DNA of 63,680 nt from Candidatus Aenigmatarchaeota archaeon (GCA_016187385.1 JACPJU010000002.1:1-63680); one strand, 5' to 3'. Positions 8,646 to 17,669 are shown, counted from the stretch's first letter. Notes: a model not told the origin generated them from the sequence alone. A program made the numbers and translations.

Positions 8646-9269
8646 GTGGTAATCAAAGTAATTCTGCTTGATCTGGACGGCACGTTGATAGATTCCAGAA
8701 AATGCGTGGGAGAACTTTATAATCACATAGCAGAACGCAACAAGCTCAAGCCTCCGACTTCTGAAGAGGTTGACAGCGTGTTTCACATTCCGCTGATACA
8801 AGGTTTGATGAGAATTTATGGTATACCGGAAAGCGAAGCTGCTAGAATATCAGAGGTCAGGTATGATGTGTATGATCGAATTTTGCCACTGATAGAAGTT
8901 GATTCCAATGCTGGAAATGTTTTGGGGAACCTGAAACGAAGATATAAGTTGGGCATTGTCACAGGAAGGGGCAGCACCACATACAGAATTTTAAACATGT
9001 TTGGATTGCAAAGTTATTTTGACATCGTTGTAGATCGTACTCAATATGCAAACGCTAAGCCACACCCAGAATGTTTGCATGTTGCTATGAAAAAACTTGG
9101 TTTCAAGCCAGAAGAAACTGTTTACGTTGGTGATGGCGGCGTTGATGTTCAAGCTGCTAATGACGCCGGTGTGACATCCATTTATTTATCAAGGACAAAC
9201 CATCCAAATGCAAGATATAATATTGAAAAGTTGGAAGAATTGGAACCTTTGCTGATGGGGTTATCTTAA
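8646..9269 (+). CDS. HAD-family phosphatase (Gph/PGP-like)
   Basis: 207 residues. All HAD motifs are visible: LLDLDGTLIDS (motif I, nucleophile and acid/base Asp), GIVTGRGS (motif II), KPHPE (motif III Lys) and VGDGGVDVQAANDAG (motif IV). The cap is of the small helical type seen in phosphoglycolate or nucleotide phosphatases. The GTG start lies 24 nt after a TATA box, and purM follows 1 nt after the stop, so it is probably cotranscribed with purM. A role in nucleotide housekeeping is inferred from context only. Confidence 0.8.
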   Translation: MVIKVILLDLDGTLIDSRKCVGELYNHIAERNKLKPPTSEEVDSVFHIPLIQGLMRIYGIPESEAARISEVRYDVYDRILPLIEVDSNAGNVLGNLKRRYKLGIVTGRGSTTYRILNMFGLQSYFDIVVDRTQYANAKPHPECLHVAMKKLGFKPEETVYVGDGGVDVQAANDAGVTSIYLSRTNHPNARYNIEKLEELEPLLMGLS

Positions 9270-9270
9270 C

Positions 9271-10482
9271 ATGATTAAACCACCGTATGAGTCTAGACGT
9301 CCCAAATCTGATTTTGATATCCACAAAACAGGTACCAAAGTTTTCCAGATAGAAAAAATATTCCCCTATTCTTTTGTTCCTGTGCAAAGATACCGCTCAT
9401 CGGCAACATACGGAACAATAATACATCCAGATGGTGCCGGAACTAAGCCAGTGCAGAATTATCTTCATTGGAGAGAAACAGATGATATCAATGTATTTGA
9501 GTGGATAGCTGATGATGTTGTTGCTATGAACTTGGACGATGTATTTTGCGTTACTTCTGATACTTATCCAGAGTTTGTCGATTATGTGGCAATCAATAGA
9601 TTCAAATTACCTAAAGAAGAATTTTTGAGAGTTTTGAATAATGGTTTCAGAAGAGTTTTCAGCACTTTACAAAGATATGGTATAAATGTTAGTTTTCTTG
9701 GGGGAGAAACAGCTGAGGTGTCTGATCTAGTAAGAACAGTAGATGTATCGGGAACTATACGCTCTAGAGTAAAATTGAAAGATGCGATAACAGGAGATAA
9801 GATAATCCCAAGCGATGTTATAATCGGCTTGGGTAGTTATGGAAAATCTGAATGGGAATATAAAGAAAACAGTGGGATTATGTCAAACGGTATTACAGTT
9901 GTCAGACATTCTTTAATGACCCCTGAATATGTGAAGCAATATCCTGAGATAGCAGATTCTGATAGCATGGAATACAAAGGAAGATTTAGGACAGACCAAT
10001 ATTTGGATGAACTTGGTATGACAGTCGGTGAGGCCATTATATCCCCTACAAGAATATTTGCTCCTGTTTTGAAATTCCTTATTGAAAAATACAGAAGAGA
10101 CGTCCATGGTATTGTTCATAATACTGGAGGTGGTCTTACAAAAGGCCTTGTTATAGGGAAGGATATACATTATGTAAAAGATAATCTTCCTGTGCCTCCT
10201 CCTATATTTCAGTTTGTACAGAGGGAGTCTGGAAGGTCTTGGTTAAACATTTACGAAGGTTTGAATAACGGTGTTGGAGCTGAGGTGATAGTTCCCGAAG
10301 GAATTGCTCAAGATGTGATGGAAGATGTGGATAGGTTCGGTATTCCAGTTTTTAGAATAGGATATTGTGAACCTAACGCGGATAAAGAAAAACTCTCCAA
10401 GCGGAAGAATGGAACTAGAATGACAATTATATCGGAGAATGGGAAATTCGAATATCCTTATGAAGAGATTGGTACATTGTAA
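9271..10482 (+). CDS. purM: Phosphoribosylformylglycinamidine cyclo-ligase (AIR synthetase)
   Basis: 403 residues. It closes the imidazole ring of FGAM to give AIR. The ATP-binding signature HPDGAGTKPV, the conserved GGETAEVSD and HNTGGGLTKG are present, as expected for the PurM/PurL/SelD fold. At 403 residues it is longer than bacterial PurM (about 345). The ATG lies 1 nt after the HAD gene stop. An 86-nt gap with a TATA-like GTATTTATATC (about 10502) separates it from purN. Confidence 0.93.
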   Translation: MIKPPYESRRPKSDFDIHKTGTKVFQIEKIFPYSFVPVQRYRSSATYGTIIHPDGAGTKPVQNYLHWRETDDINVFEWIADDVVAMNLDDVFCVTSDTYPEFVDYVAINRFKLPKEEFLRVLNNGFRRVFSTLQRYGINVSFLGGETAEVSDLVRTVDVSGTIRSRVKLKDAITGDKIIPSDVIIGLGSYGKSEWEYKENSGIMSNGITVVRHSLMTPEYVKQYPEIADSDSMEYKGRFRTDQYLDELGMTVGEAIISPTRIFAPVLKFLIEKYRRDVHGIVHNTGGGLTKGLVIGKDIHYVKDNLPVPPPIFQFVQRESGRSWLNIYEGLNNGVGAEVIVPEGIAQDVMEDVDRFGIPVFRIGYCEPNADKEKLSKRKNGTRMTIISENGKFEYPYEEIGTL

Positions 10483-10568
10483 CTGAAAATGCTTTATGAA
10501 AAGTATTTATATCTTAAACCATGCGTTCAAACTTAAAAATGTTAAATTCCATTAGAAATTAGAAAATC

Positions 10569-11354
10569 ATGTACTACTCGGTTCACGACGCTAGGCGCTC
10601 TCCAATGGCTGTTTTCGCGTTTTTTTCTGGTGCTGGAAGCAATTTATTATCAGTCTACAACGAAGAGAAAAGGCTAGAAAAAATTGGAGAAAGAATCCAC
10701 GGAAAAATTGTTGCGGCAGTTACTAACAATCCAAATTGTCCTGGTGTACAACGAGTGAGTGAGACTGATATACCATTTTATGCTGCTATTGACTCGCGAA
10801 AATTCTATAAGGAAAGAGGAAAGGATATCAAAGACAGGAAAACCAGATATGAGTATGACGAAAAAGTGATAGAAATTTTAGAAAGCAATGCATTATTCCC
10901 AGACTTAATTATTGGTGTTGGGTGGTGGAGGATATGGAGTGACATGTTCGTGGAATATTACAAAAACAGAATTGTTCATGACCATCCAGCAGATCCTTTT
11001 GAATATCATGGGATTTATGGTATAGAAGTTCCTAGGGAGGCCATACGTCGAAAGGCAACATACATGCAACCAGTTGTGCAATTTGTCACTGCAGATGGTA
11101 TCGATAATGGGCCTGTTCTTGTAAGATCGCCACCAATCGAAGTATTGGAAACAGATGAGTCGCAAGCAGATATACTGTGGGAAAGAACAAAAGCACAGGG
11201 TGATAGAAGAATATTTCCTTATGCTGTTCACCAATTGTTTGCGAAAGGAAGGGTGGGTATGGGCGAAAATGGAACAGTCTATATAGACGGGAAACCAGTT
11301 CCAAAAGAAGGTTATGAATTGTGTGAAGAAGAATTGAGATCGGCTGGATTATGA
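10569..11354 (+). CDS. purN: GAR transformylase-like protein with altered active site
   Basis: 261 residues. It aligns with PurN along most of its length: AFFSGAGSNLLSVY (phosphate loop), HDHPADP, VVQFVTADGIDNGPVL and KPVPKEGYE. Bacterial PurN uses Asn-x-His-Pro; here this is His-Asp-His-Pro, so the catalytic Asn is replaced by His while the catalytic His and the later Asp are kept. The protein is about 50 residues longer than usual. It lies 1 nt before purD. It is probably the pathway GAR transformylase, but the substitution leaves activity to be shown. Confidence 0.82.
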   Translation: MYYSVHDARRSPMAVFAFFSGAGSNLLSVYNEEKRLEKIGERIHGKIVAAVTNNPNCPGVQRVSETDIPFYAAIDSRKFYKERGKDIKDRKTRYEYDEKVIEILESNALFPDLIIGVGWWRIWSDMFVEYYKNRIVHDHPADPFEYHGIYGIEVPREAIRRKATYMQPVVQFVTADGIDNGPVLVRSPPIEVLETDESQADILWERTKAQGDRRIFPYAVHQLFAKGRVGMGENGTVYIDGKPVPKEGYELCEEELRSAGL

Positions 11355-11355
11355 T

Positions 11356-12684
11356 ATGAAAGTTCTTATTGTGGGTAATGGTGGAAGAGAGCACGCAATG
11401 GGATGGAAGATAGCTCAGAGTCCTCTCGTTAGTGAACTATACTTCGCACCCGGCAACGGCGGGACATCCCTGCTTGGTGAAAATATTCCTGTTCCCGATA
11501 GCATTCCACTGGGAACTGACCAGCCTGAATTCATAGATTTTCTGGAATATGAGCTGGAAGAGAAAAAATTTACTGAAAACGACATGGTTGTAATTGGGCC
11601 AGATATGCCCTTAGCGTTTGGCATAGTTGACAGATTGTCCAAATACAGAGTTTACGGTCCCAATAAACAAGCCGCACAGATAGAATGGAGCAAGGTTTTC
11701 GCCAAGAGATTTATGAGAAGACATGGTATACCGACAGCTCAATTTGAGGTTTTCGGCAAAGACGAGACTTGGAGATCAACAGTCGGTAATGCGCTATCTT
11801 ATGCTGGGAGTAGGCTTCGCGAGTATGGCATGGTTGTCAAAGCTGATGGTCTAGCCAAAGGTAAGGGAGTGACAGTGTGCAATGACTGGAATGAAATTGT
11901 AGAAGCAATTAAGACAACGATGGAAGACAGGAAATTTGATACGCAATACATACCAGCCGGAGAAAGAATAATTATTGAGGAGAAATTGATTGGCAAAGAA
12001 GTGTCGTACATTGTCATGACAGACGGGAAAACATACAAAGAACTTGCTCCAGCAGGAGACTACAAAAGAATTTTCGATGGCGACAAAGGGCCGAACACGG
12101 GTGGAATGGGTGGTTATTCTCCTATGATAGTGGATCAACCAACAATGAATGGAATACGTGAAGGTGTGATAAAAAAAGCTTTGGAAGGATTCAGGAAAGA
12201 AGGCATTGATTATAGGGGAACATTGTACGCTGGATTGATGCTAACAGAGAAAGGACCGTTTGTTTTAGAATTCAACGCCAGATTTGGAGATCCTGAAACG
12301 CAGGTAACAATGCGAAGAATGAAATCCGATCTCGTTCCGTATTTAGAAGCATGCATTGGCGGGACACTGGACAGATTACCTGATTTCGAATGGGATACCA
12401 GACCCGCTGTAAATGTGGTTCTTACGTCACAAGATTATCCTGGAAAATATGCAACTGGCAAAGAGATAACAGGATTGGACGAAGTCAGCAAGATGGATGA
12501 TGTGGTGGTTTTCCACGCAGGCACCGAGCGTGTAGGCGACAGATTTTATACCAGCGGCGGGAGAGTCGTGAATATAGTTGTGTTAGCAAATAGCCGTGAA
12601 GAAGCGCGGGACAGATTGTATGGAGATATCATACGAAGAATTTATTTTGAAGGAATGCACTATAGGGGAGATATAGCCGCGTAG
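11356..12684 (+). CDS. purD: Phosphoribosylamine-glycine ligase (GAR synthetase)
   Basis: 442 residues. The N-terminal domain starts KVLIVGNGGREHAMGWKI. The ATP-grasp core follows (VVKADGLAKGKGV, IIEEKLIGKEVSYIVMTDG, GPNTGGMGGYSPM, FVLEFNARFGDPETQ). It ligates glycine to phosphoribosylamine, the second step of the pathway. It is coupled to purN with a 1-nt gap. purF, purL, purQ and purS are not in the window. Confidence 0.95.
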   Translation: MKVLIVGNGGREHAMGWKIAQSPLVSELYFAPGNGGTSLLGENIPVPDSIPLGTDQPEFIDFLEYELEEKKFTENDMVVIGPDMPLAFGIVDRLSKYRVYGPNKQAAQIEWSKVFAKRFMRRHGIPTAQFEVFGKDETWRSTVGNALSYAGSRLREYGMVVKADGLAKGKGVTVCNDWNEIVEAIKTTMEDRKFDTQYIPAGERIIIEEKLIGKEVSYIVMTDGKTYKELAPAGDYKRIFDGDKGPNTGGMGGYSPMIVDQPTMNGIREGVIKKALEGFRKEGIDYRGTLYAGLMLTEKGPFVLEFNARFGDPETQVTMRRMKSDLVPYLEACIGGTLDRLPDFEWDTRPAVNVVLTSQDYPGKYATGKEITGLDEVSKMDDVVVFHAGTERVGDRFYTSGGRVVNIVVLANSREEARDRLYGDIIRRIYFEGMHYRGDIAA

Positions 12685-12735
12685 GCTTTATCTGTTCAAA
12701 AACCTTAAAAACATTTTATTCGAATGCTATAAAAG

Positions 12736-14223
12736 GTGGTCGGCTTACCTAGGAAAAAATTCTACATTACAACCGCTATTCCTTATGTCAATGCGGCTCC
12801 CCATATCGGTTTTGCTCTAGAATTGGTACAGACAGATGTAATAGCAAGATGGTATAAACTATTGGATGAAGACGTATTTCTTACTACAGGCGCTGACGAG
12901 AATAGTTTGAAGAATGTGCAAGCTGCAGAAAAGGCTGGTATAACAACACAACAACTATGCGACAAGAATGCTGCATTATTCAGAGAGCTCGCTACAAAAA
13001 TAAATCTATCATTCAACAGTTTTCTACGTTCGTCAAGTAAAAAAGATCACTGGACTGGAGTACAGAAGCTGTGGGAGTTGTGCAAGAAATCAGGCGACAT
13101 CTACAAGAAAAAATACAGGGGGTTGTATTGTATCGGCTGTGAAACATTCTATACAGAAAGCGAACTTGATAATGGACTATGTCCCGAACACAAGAAAAAA
13201 CCTGAGATTGTAGAGGAAGAGAATTATTTTTTCAGATTGTCAAAATACCAGAAGAAACTGGAGAAGTTAATCGAGTCTGACGAATTGAAGATATTTCCCA
13301 AAAGCCGTAAGAATGAAGTTCTCAGTTTTATCAAAAGCGGGTTGGAAGATTTCAGTGTATCGCGCTCCGTCAAAAGGGCTAAGGGTTGGGGAGTTCCTGT
13401 TCCTGATGATGGCTCACAGATAATCTATGTCTGGTTCGATGCGTTGAACATTTATCAGACTGCGATTGGTTTTGGGACTGACGAAAAAAAATACAAGAAA
13501 CTGTGGCCTGCCGATTTGCATGTCATAGGCAAAGGAATTATCAGATTCCATGCTGTATACTGGCCTGCCATACTTTTATCCGCTGGATTGAAACTGCCAA
13601 GATCACTGCTAGTCCACGGATACATAACAGTTGACGGGCAGAAAATGAGCAAGTTTTTAGGAAATGTTGTTGATCCGTTGGAACTGATGAGGAGATATTC
13701 CGTAGATGCTGTAAGATATTTTCTGACTAAAGAAATTCATGTGTTTGATGACGGAGATTTTTCGGAGAAATCGCTAATCAATAGGATAAATGGTGAACTG
13801 GTAGCTGATTTAGGTAATCTCGTATATCGCGTGCTTAGTTTAACCGAGAAATTCAAGGGGAAAATCGAAGGTAAACGTGAACTCGATAAAAAATTAAATT
13901 TGAAGAAAATCGAAGAACTGATGGGAGAATACAAATTAAACGAAGCGCTTGAAGAAATTTGGGGATTTGTTCGAGCAACCAACAAATACGTCAATGAAAA
14001 CGAACCATGGAAATTGCAGGGAAAGGAATTGTCTAATGTGCTGTACAATTTGCTGGAGGCGTGCAGAATAATTTCCATTTTGATTTCAGCGTTTTTGCCC
14101 GAAACATCTGAAAAAATAAATAAACAATTAGGTGTTAAGGCCGGAAAATTGAAAGATTGCAAGTTTGGTAAGTTTACTGGAGAAATCAATAAAGGAGAAT
14201 ACTTGTTTAAGAAGATCGAGTGA
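12736..14223 (+). CDS. metG: Methionyl-tRNA synthetase (catalytic and anticodon-binding parts)
   Basis: 495 residues, class I. The HIGH motif is PYVNAAPHIGFA, the KMSKS loop reads GQKMSKFLGN, and a zinc-knuckle-like segment is present (YCIGCETFYTES, then LCPEH). The C-terminal EMAPII-like tRNA-binding domain found fused in many bacterial enzymes is absent; a separate gene for it lies 1.1 kb downstream. The start is GTG with no strong ribosome-binding site. A TATA-like CTTAAAAAC at about 12704-12712 is 28 nt upstream, suggesting a leaderless mRNA. Confidence 0.93.
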   Translation: MVGLPRKKFYITTAIPYVNAAPHIGFALELVQTDVIARWYKLLDEDVFLTTGADENSLKNVQAAEKAGITTQQLCDKNAALFRELATKINLSFNSFLRSSSKKDHWTGVQKLWELCKKSGDIYKKKYRGLYCIGCETFYTESELDNGLCPEHKKKPEIVEEENYFFRLSKYQKKLEKLIESDELKIFPKSRKNEVLSFIKSGLEDFSVSRSVKRAKGWGVPVPDDGSQIIYVWFDALNIYQTAIGFGTDEKKYKKLWPADLHVIGKGIIRFHAVYWPAILLSAGLKLPRSLLVHGYITVDGQKMSKFLGNVVDPLELMRRYSVDAVRYFLTKEIHVFDDGDFSEKSLINRINGELVADLGNLVYRVLSLTEKFKGKIEGKRELDKKLNLKKIEELMGEYKLNEALEEIWGFVRATNKYVNENEPWKLQGKELSNVLYNLLEACRIISILISAFLPETSEKINKQLGVKAGKLKDCKFGKFTGEINKGEYLFKKIE

Positions 14224-14224
14224 A

Positions 14225-15295
14225 TCAGACTTCTCTCAAAGTTTTCTGTTTCTCGCCAAACTTCAAACCAGAAACCCTCACTCCAATCAATCTTACTCTC
14301 CTCCCGATATTGAGAAATGATTGAACCAATTCTTTCGCAGTATCTCTTACAATTTCTTTGTCACTTGTATGGAATTCAAAAGTTTTTGCTCGCGTATGCG
14401 TCTCGAAATTTTCGAATCTAATCTTTATGCTAACCGTCTTGAATTGGATATTCGAAGTAATTATTTCTTCGTGGAACCCGTCAACTAGTTCGTCAATCGC
14501 GGCAAAAACTATTTCTGGGGTGCCAACATCTTCTTCGAATGTAGTTTCTCTCCCGATGGATTTTATCTCACCTTCTTCTGTAACTTCGCTTTCATCAATT
14601 CCCAGAGACATCTCATGCATTCTGTAGCCGAAAACACCGAAGATATCAATCAAAGATTTTACTTCAACTTTAGATAACTGTTCAACTGTTTCTATTTTCA
14701 TACCTTTGAGTACATCCTCTGTCTTTGGACCAATGCCAATCAGTTTCCTCACAGGAAGTGGATCGATGAATCTTTTCACGTCATCGAACCCGACTATAGT
14801 CAGACCGTAAGGCTTTTTGTAGTCTGATGCCAATTTTGCTATCAACTTGTTCGGCCCTATTCCGATAGAACATGTAACTTTCTCTTTGTTCAGGATTTCT
14901 TTCTTTATTCTTTCCGCCAATTTTCCAGCGGCTTCAAAATCACTGACTTTGTCTGTAACGTCAAGAAATATTTCATCTATGCTGATCTGTTCAAACTTGT
15001 TGGAATATTTTTTAACAATTGACATTATTTCATGGGAAGTTTTCACGTACAATGAAAAATTTGGCCTGACATAAATTCCTTGCGGGCATAATTTCCATGC
15101 TCTCGATATAGGCATCGCCGACCTCACGCCGAATTCGCGCGCGGAATAGTTAGCTGTAGCTACAACTCCCCTACCTCTGCCTTCCTGAGGATCCGCACCG
15201 ACTATCAGAGGTTTTCCTTTGTATTCTGAATGTTCACGCTCCTCCACTGATGCGTAGAAAGCATCCAAGTCTATGTGCATTATTATTCTGCCCAT
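14225..15295 (-). CDS. dinB: Y-family translesion DNA polymerase IV (DinB/Dpo4)
   Basis: 356 residues. The catalytic carboxylates lie in MHIDLDAFYASVEERE and ISIDEIFLDV; the steric Tyr, NYSAREFGVRSAMP, the helix-hairpin-helix (LIGIGPKTEDVL) and the little-finger domain are all visible. The C terminus (KQKTLREV) could be a degenerate PCNA-interacting peptide; pcna lies at 57.4 kb. It is convergent with metG (1-nt gap) and divergent from the tRNA-binding protein gene. Confidence 0.93.
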   Translation of the reverse strand: MGRIIMHIDLDAFYASVEEREHSEYKGKPLIVGADPQEGRGRGVVATANYSAREFGVRSAMPISRAWKLCPQGIYVRPNFSLYVKTSHEIMSIVKKYSNKFEQISIDEIFLDVTDKVSDFEAAGKLAERIKKEILNKEKVTCSIGIGPNKLIAKLASDYKKPYGLTIVGFDDVKRFIDPLPVRKLIGIGPKTEDVLKGMKIETVEQLSKVEVKSLIDIFGVFGYRMHEMSLGIDESEVTEEGEIKSIGRETTFEEDVGTPEIVFAAIDELVDGFHEEIITSNIQFKTVSIKIRFENFETHTRAKTFEFHTSDKEIVRDTAKELVQSFLNIGRRVRLIGVRVSGLKFGEKQKTLREV

Positions 15296-15316
15296 GGTTG
15301 ATACCTGTCAGCTTGC

Positions 15317-15326
15317 TTTTATAAAC
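15317..15326. promoter_or_regulatory. Shared bidirectional TATA box
   Basis: TTTTATAAAC reads as a TATA element on both strands. It is about 26 nt before the ATG at 15348 (plus) and about 27 nt before the dinB ATG at 15295 (minus). One TBP-binding site may serve both leaderless transcripts. Inferred from spacing and sequence. Confidence 0.45.
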
Positions 15327-15347
15327 TTTGTTGCAGTAAATTTCCTT

Positions 15348-15674
15348 ATGGAAGTTTCATTTGAAGATTTCAAGAAGATGGATATCAGAGTAGGGAAGAT
15401 TATCAAAGTCGAAGAACCGGAAGGTTCCAAAACCATGTTAAAAATGACGGTGGATTTTGGTAATGAACAAAGGATTGCAATGGCCGGATTGAAGAATTAC
15501 TACAAGCCTGAGGATTTTATCGACAAAAAATTTGTCTTTATTCTGAATCTGGAACGAAAGAAATTTCTAGGCATTGAAAGCGAATGCATGATACTGGCTG
15601 CCGATAACGAAAAAGGAGATGTCGTTTTAATCCGACCGGAAAAGGAAATAGAAGTCGGAAGCAGAATCAGATAA
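15348..15674 (+). CDS. Free-standing EMAPII/Arc1p-like tRNA-binding protein
   Basis: 108 residues from the ATG at 15348; the frame extends upstream but those codons overlap the promoter. The OB-fold tRNA-binding domain is clear: FKKMDIRVGKIIKVEEPEGS, KNYYKPEDF and LGIESECMILAAD. It matches the C-terminal domain of bacterial MetRS, which increases tRNA affinity. The nearby MetRS lacks this domain, so the two probably act together as a split enzyme. Confidence 0.85.
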   Translation: MEVSFEDFKKMDIRVGKIIKVEEPEGSKTMLKMTVDFGNEQRIAMAGLKNYYKPEDFIDKKFVFILNLERKKFLGIESECMILAADNEKGDVVLIRPEKEIEVGSRIR

Positions 15675-15711
15675 ATTCATAACACTCGAAAACAAAGTAA
15701 TTTAAGGGAAT

Positions 15712-16182
15712 ATGAAGCTTGTTAAAAAATATATGAAAAAGAAGGTTCTGACAGTCAAACCAAGCGATTCGATATTTAAGGCGGCTTCTGCACTAGCCAA
15801 GCATCACATATCTGGCGCGCCTGTTGTAAAAGGAAATAAAGTTGTTGGTGTAATCAGCGAAACAGATCTCATCAGGTTTATGAAGCTCGATTTGTCAAGA
15901 ACCCATTCGGAGCTTGCAATGGAACCGCATGCTCTCAGCATTGTTCTACTGGCTCTGATAAAAGACCATATCAACATGAAAAAGGAATTGAAAAAAATGT
16001 CTAAAATCCAGGTGAAGGATTTCATGAGCAGGGACGTGATATCTGTTCCTTCCGATGAAAATGTCATAGAAGCGGCGAGTATCTTGGACAAACACCATAT
16101 TGACAGACTTCCAGTGATTGACAAGGGAAGACTGGTTGGGATAATTTCGCGATCCGATTTGATCAAGTCTTTGATTGTATAA
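15712..16182 (+). CDS. Tandem CBS-domain protein
   Basis: 156 residues made of two CBS motifs: KKVLTVKPSDSIFKAASALAKHHISGAPV with VGVISETDLIRF, and RDVISVPSDENVIEAASILDKHHIDRLPV with VGIISRSDLI. CBS pairs bind adenosyl nucleotides and regulate partner proteins. No catalytic domain is fused. The last 20 nt overlap the convergent dehydrogenase gene. Confidence 0.9.
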   Translation: MKLVKKYMKKKVLTVKPSDSIFKAASALAKHHISGAPVVKGNKVVGVISETDLIRFMKLDLSRTHSELAMEPHALSIVLLALIKDHINMKKELKKMSKIQVKDFMSRDVISVPSDENVIEAASILDKHHIDRLPVIDKGRLVGIISRSDLIKSLIV

Positions 16183-17098
16183 GGTTCTCTTTGACCTTTT
16201 GTACAACATAAACTGCAGCATTATGCACAGATTCTTTTGTAGATCCTCCGAGATGCGGTGTGACTATCAGGTTGTTGTGCTGTCTAGCATATTCGATTAA
16301 CTTATTGTTCTGTGTTGGAGGCTCTTCCTTTAGGACATCTAAAGCTGCTCCGACTATCTTTTTGTTTTTCAGTGCATCCAAAAGGGCATCCTCGTTTATC
16401 AGAGAACCGCGCGCTACATTTATGAGAAATGCTGTATTCTTCATTTTCGAAAATTCGTCATAATCTATCATGTTTTCATTTTCGGGGGAAGCAAACGCGT
16501 GCAGTGTGATTACATCGGAATTTTCAATCAGATAATCCAGTTCGACGATTTTCGCGCCGATTTCTTCTGCTAGTGATTTGTTAATGAATGGGTCATAAGT
16601 TAGGATGTTCATTCCAAATGACTTCGCATATCTTCCGACCATACTTCCTATTCTTCCGAAACCAATGATGCCTATTGTTTTGCCGTTTAATTCTGTTCCC
16701 AAAAATTCTAATCGATTGTAATTGAAATTTTTCAAAGAGTCAAAAGCCCACGGAACTTTTCTGACAAGCGAAAGAATCAAAGTGAATGTATGCTCGGCTG
16801 TAGCTGTCGCGTTCACACCTGATGCGCTGATAACTTCAATTCCTCTTTTTTTTGCATACTCGGAATCTATATGGTCTATCCCCGTTGTTGCTGTTGCAAG
16901 AACCTTGAGGTTTCCCGCCTTTTCCAAAAGAGGCTTATCGAATATCACGCCTATTCTTGTCAATATGACATCGTATTTTTCGATTACATTTGACAATTCT
17001 TCATATGACATTTTTTTAGAATCTATGTTTCCGAATTCGTGCAATTCTGACAGGACTTCATTCGAATAGTATTCCGGTGTCAATACAAGTATGTTCAT
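16163..17098 (-). CDS. D-isomer-specific 2-hydroxyacid dehydrogenase (SerA-like)
   Basis: 311 residues from the ATG at 17098 (MNILVLTPEY). The frame runs 26 codons further upstream, but that part covers the neighbouring tRNA. Features: NAD-binding GIIGFGRIGSMVGRYA, catalytic Arg in NVARGSLINEDALLDAL, Glu in LKEEPP and His in TPHLGGST. It lacks a C-terminal ACT domain. Substrate could be phosphoglycerate, lactate or another D-2-hydroxyacid; phosphoglycerate dehydrogenase is likely but unproven. Confidence 0.85.
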   Translation of the reverse strand: MNILVLTPEYYSNEVLSELHEFGNIDSKKMSYEELSNVIEKYDVILTRIGVIFDKPLLEKAGNLKVLATATTGIDHIDSEYAKKRGIEVISASGVNATATAEHTFTLILSLVRKVPWAFDSLKNFNYNRLEFLGTELNGKTIGIIGFGRIGSMVGRYAKSFGMNILTYDPFINKSLAEEIGAKIVELDYLIENSDVITLHAFASPENENMIDYDEFSKMKNTAFLINVARGSLINEDALLDALKNKKIVGAALDVLKEEPPTQNNKLIEYARQHNNLIVTPHLGGSTKESVHNAAVYVVQKVKENLIQSKT

Positions 17099-17133
17099 GT
17101 TAACTAATGGTAACAATAGATTTTTAAAATATG

Positions 17134-17232
17134 CGCTGGAGGCGAGATTTGAACTCGCAAGAGCTTGCGCTCGCAAGCTTTCCAGGCATACACTCAGAAG
17201 ATTTGTGCCATACCAGGTTAGGCGACTCCAGC
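17134..17232 (-). tRNA. tRNA-Ser(GGA) with a 15-nt intron at position 29/30
   Basis: On the minus strand the acceptor GCTGGAG pairs with CTCCAGC and the discriminator is G, as for serine. The D-arm is GCC/GGC, the T-arm GCGAG-TTCAAAT-CTCGC, and the long variable arm folds as GAGC-GCAA-GCTC (type II). After removing the 15 nt at 17188-17202 the anticodon stem is CAAGC/GCTTG and the loop CTGGAAA, giving anticodon GGA. The mature RNA would be 84 nt without CCA. CCA is not encoded. Confidence 0.9.
17188..17202 (-). other. Non-canonical intron in the anticodon stem of tRNA-Ser
   Basis: The minus-strand sequence ATCTTCTGAGTGTAT interrupts the 5' strand of the anticodon stem between positions 29 and 30. 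It fits a bulge-helix-bulge: a central helix GCAC/GTGT (one G-U pair), 3-nt bulges AAA and ATG, and cuts after the second base of each bulge. Splicing by the archaeal tRNA endonuclease is inferred from this fold. Confidence 0.85.
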
Positions 17233-17267
17233 ATCCTTAAGATTAATATAAACCCTATATTTTAATA

Positions 17268-17669
17268 ATGGATAAAAAGATACCTTCCAAGGCAAAGCTG
17301 AAAGAAGTGGTTAAGAGAGTTTTGTCCTCGCATCTGAAAGTAAACTCGCAGGAGGAGTTGGCGAGATTAGTTTTGGCGAGATTGAAGAGAGAGGACAAGA
17401 ATTATGTCATTTCTCCTGTAAGGGTCAAGAGAGTTGCATTGGAAATTCACGAGGTTGAGATTAAGGCCAAGACAAAGAAAGCTGTTCGATTGCAGAAGAT
17501 AGACGATTGTCCAATATGCCATTCGGAGATAGAGCCTTTGGAAGTCAAGAATCTGGCCGACAAGAAAGTTTTGATTGGCTACCAGTGCACTGGATGCGCT
17601 TACCAGAGCGATTTGGAAGCATTTATGCCGATGAAGTATGCGTTCTTGTGGAAAGAAGCCAAGATTTAA
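17268..17669 (+). CDS. Zinc-ribbon protein of unknown function
   Basis: 133 residues. The N-terminal half (about 1-85) is a basic helical region resembling a winged helix (VNSQEELARLVLARLKREDKNYVISPVRVKRVALE). The C-terminal half has CPIC and CTGC, a four-cysteine zinc ribbon. It ends EAFMPMKYAFLWKEAKI. A nucleic-acid-binding role is plausible but not shown. A second version of its last codons sits at 18384-18449, after the toxin-antitoxin pair. Confidence 0.6.
   Translation: MDKKIPSKAKLKEVVKRVLSSHLKVNSQEELARLVLARLKREDKNYVISPVRVKRVALEIHEVEIKAKTKKAVRLQKIDDCPICHSEIEPLEVKNLADKKVLIGYQCTGCAYQSDLEAFMPMKYAFLWKEAKI

Noticed and set aside
17099-17176. N-terminal extension of the dehydrogenase
   Set aside because: The 26 extra codons overlap the tRNA-Ser gene and give a sequence untypical for the family.
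17134-17232. tRNA-Leu(GAG) or tRNA-Arg(UCU) reading without intron removal
   Set aside because: Neither reading gives a paired anticodon stem; the 29/30 intron model gives five Watson-Crick pairs and a canonical loop.
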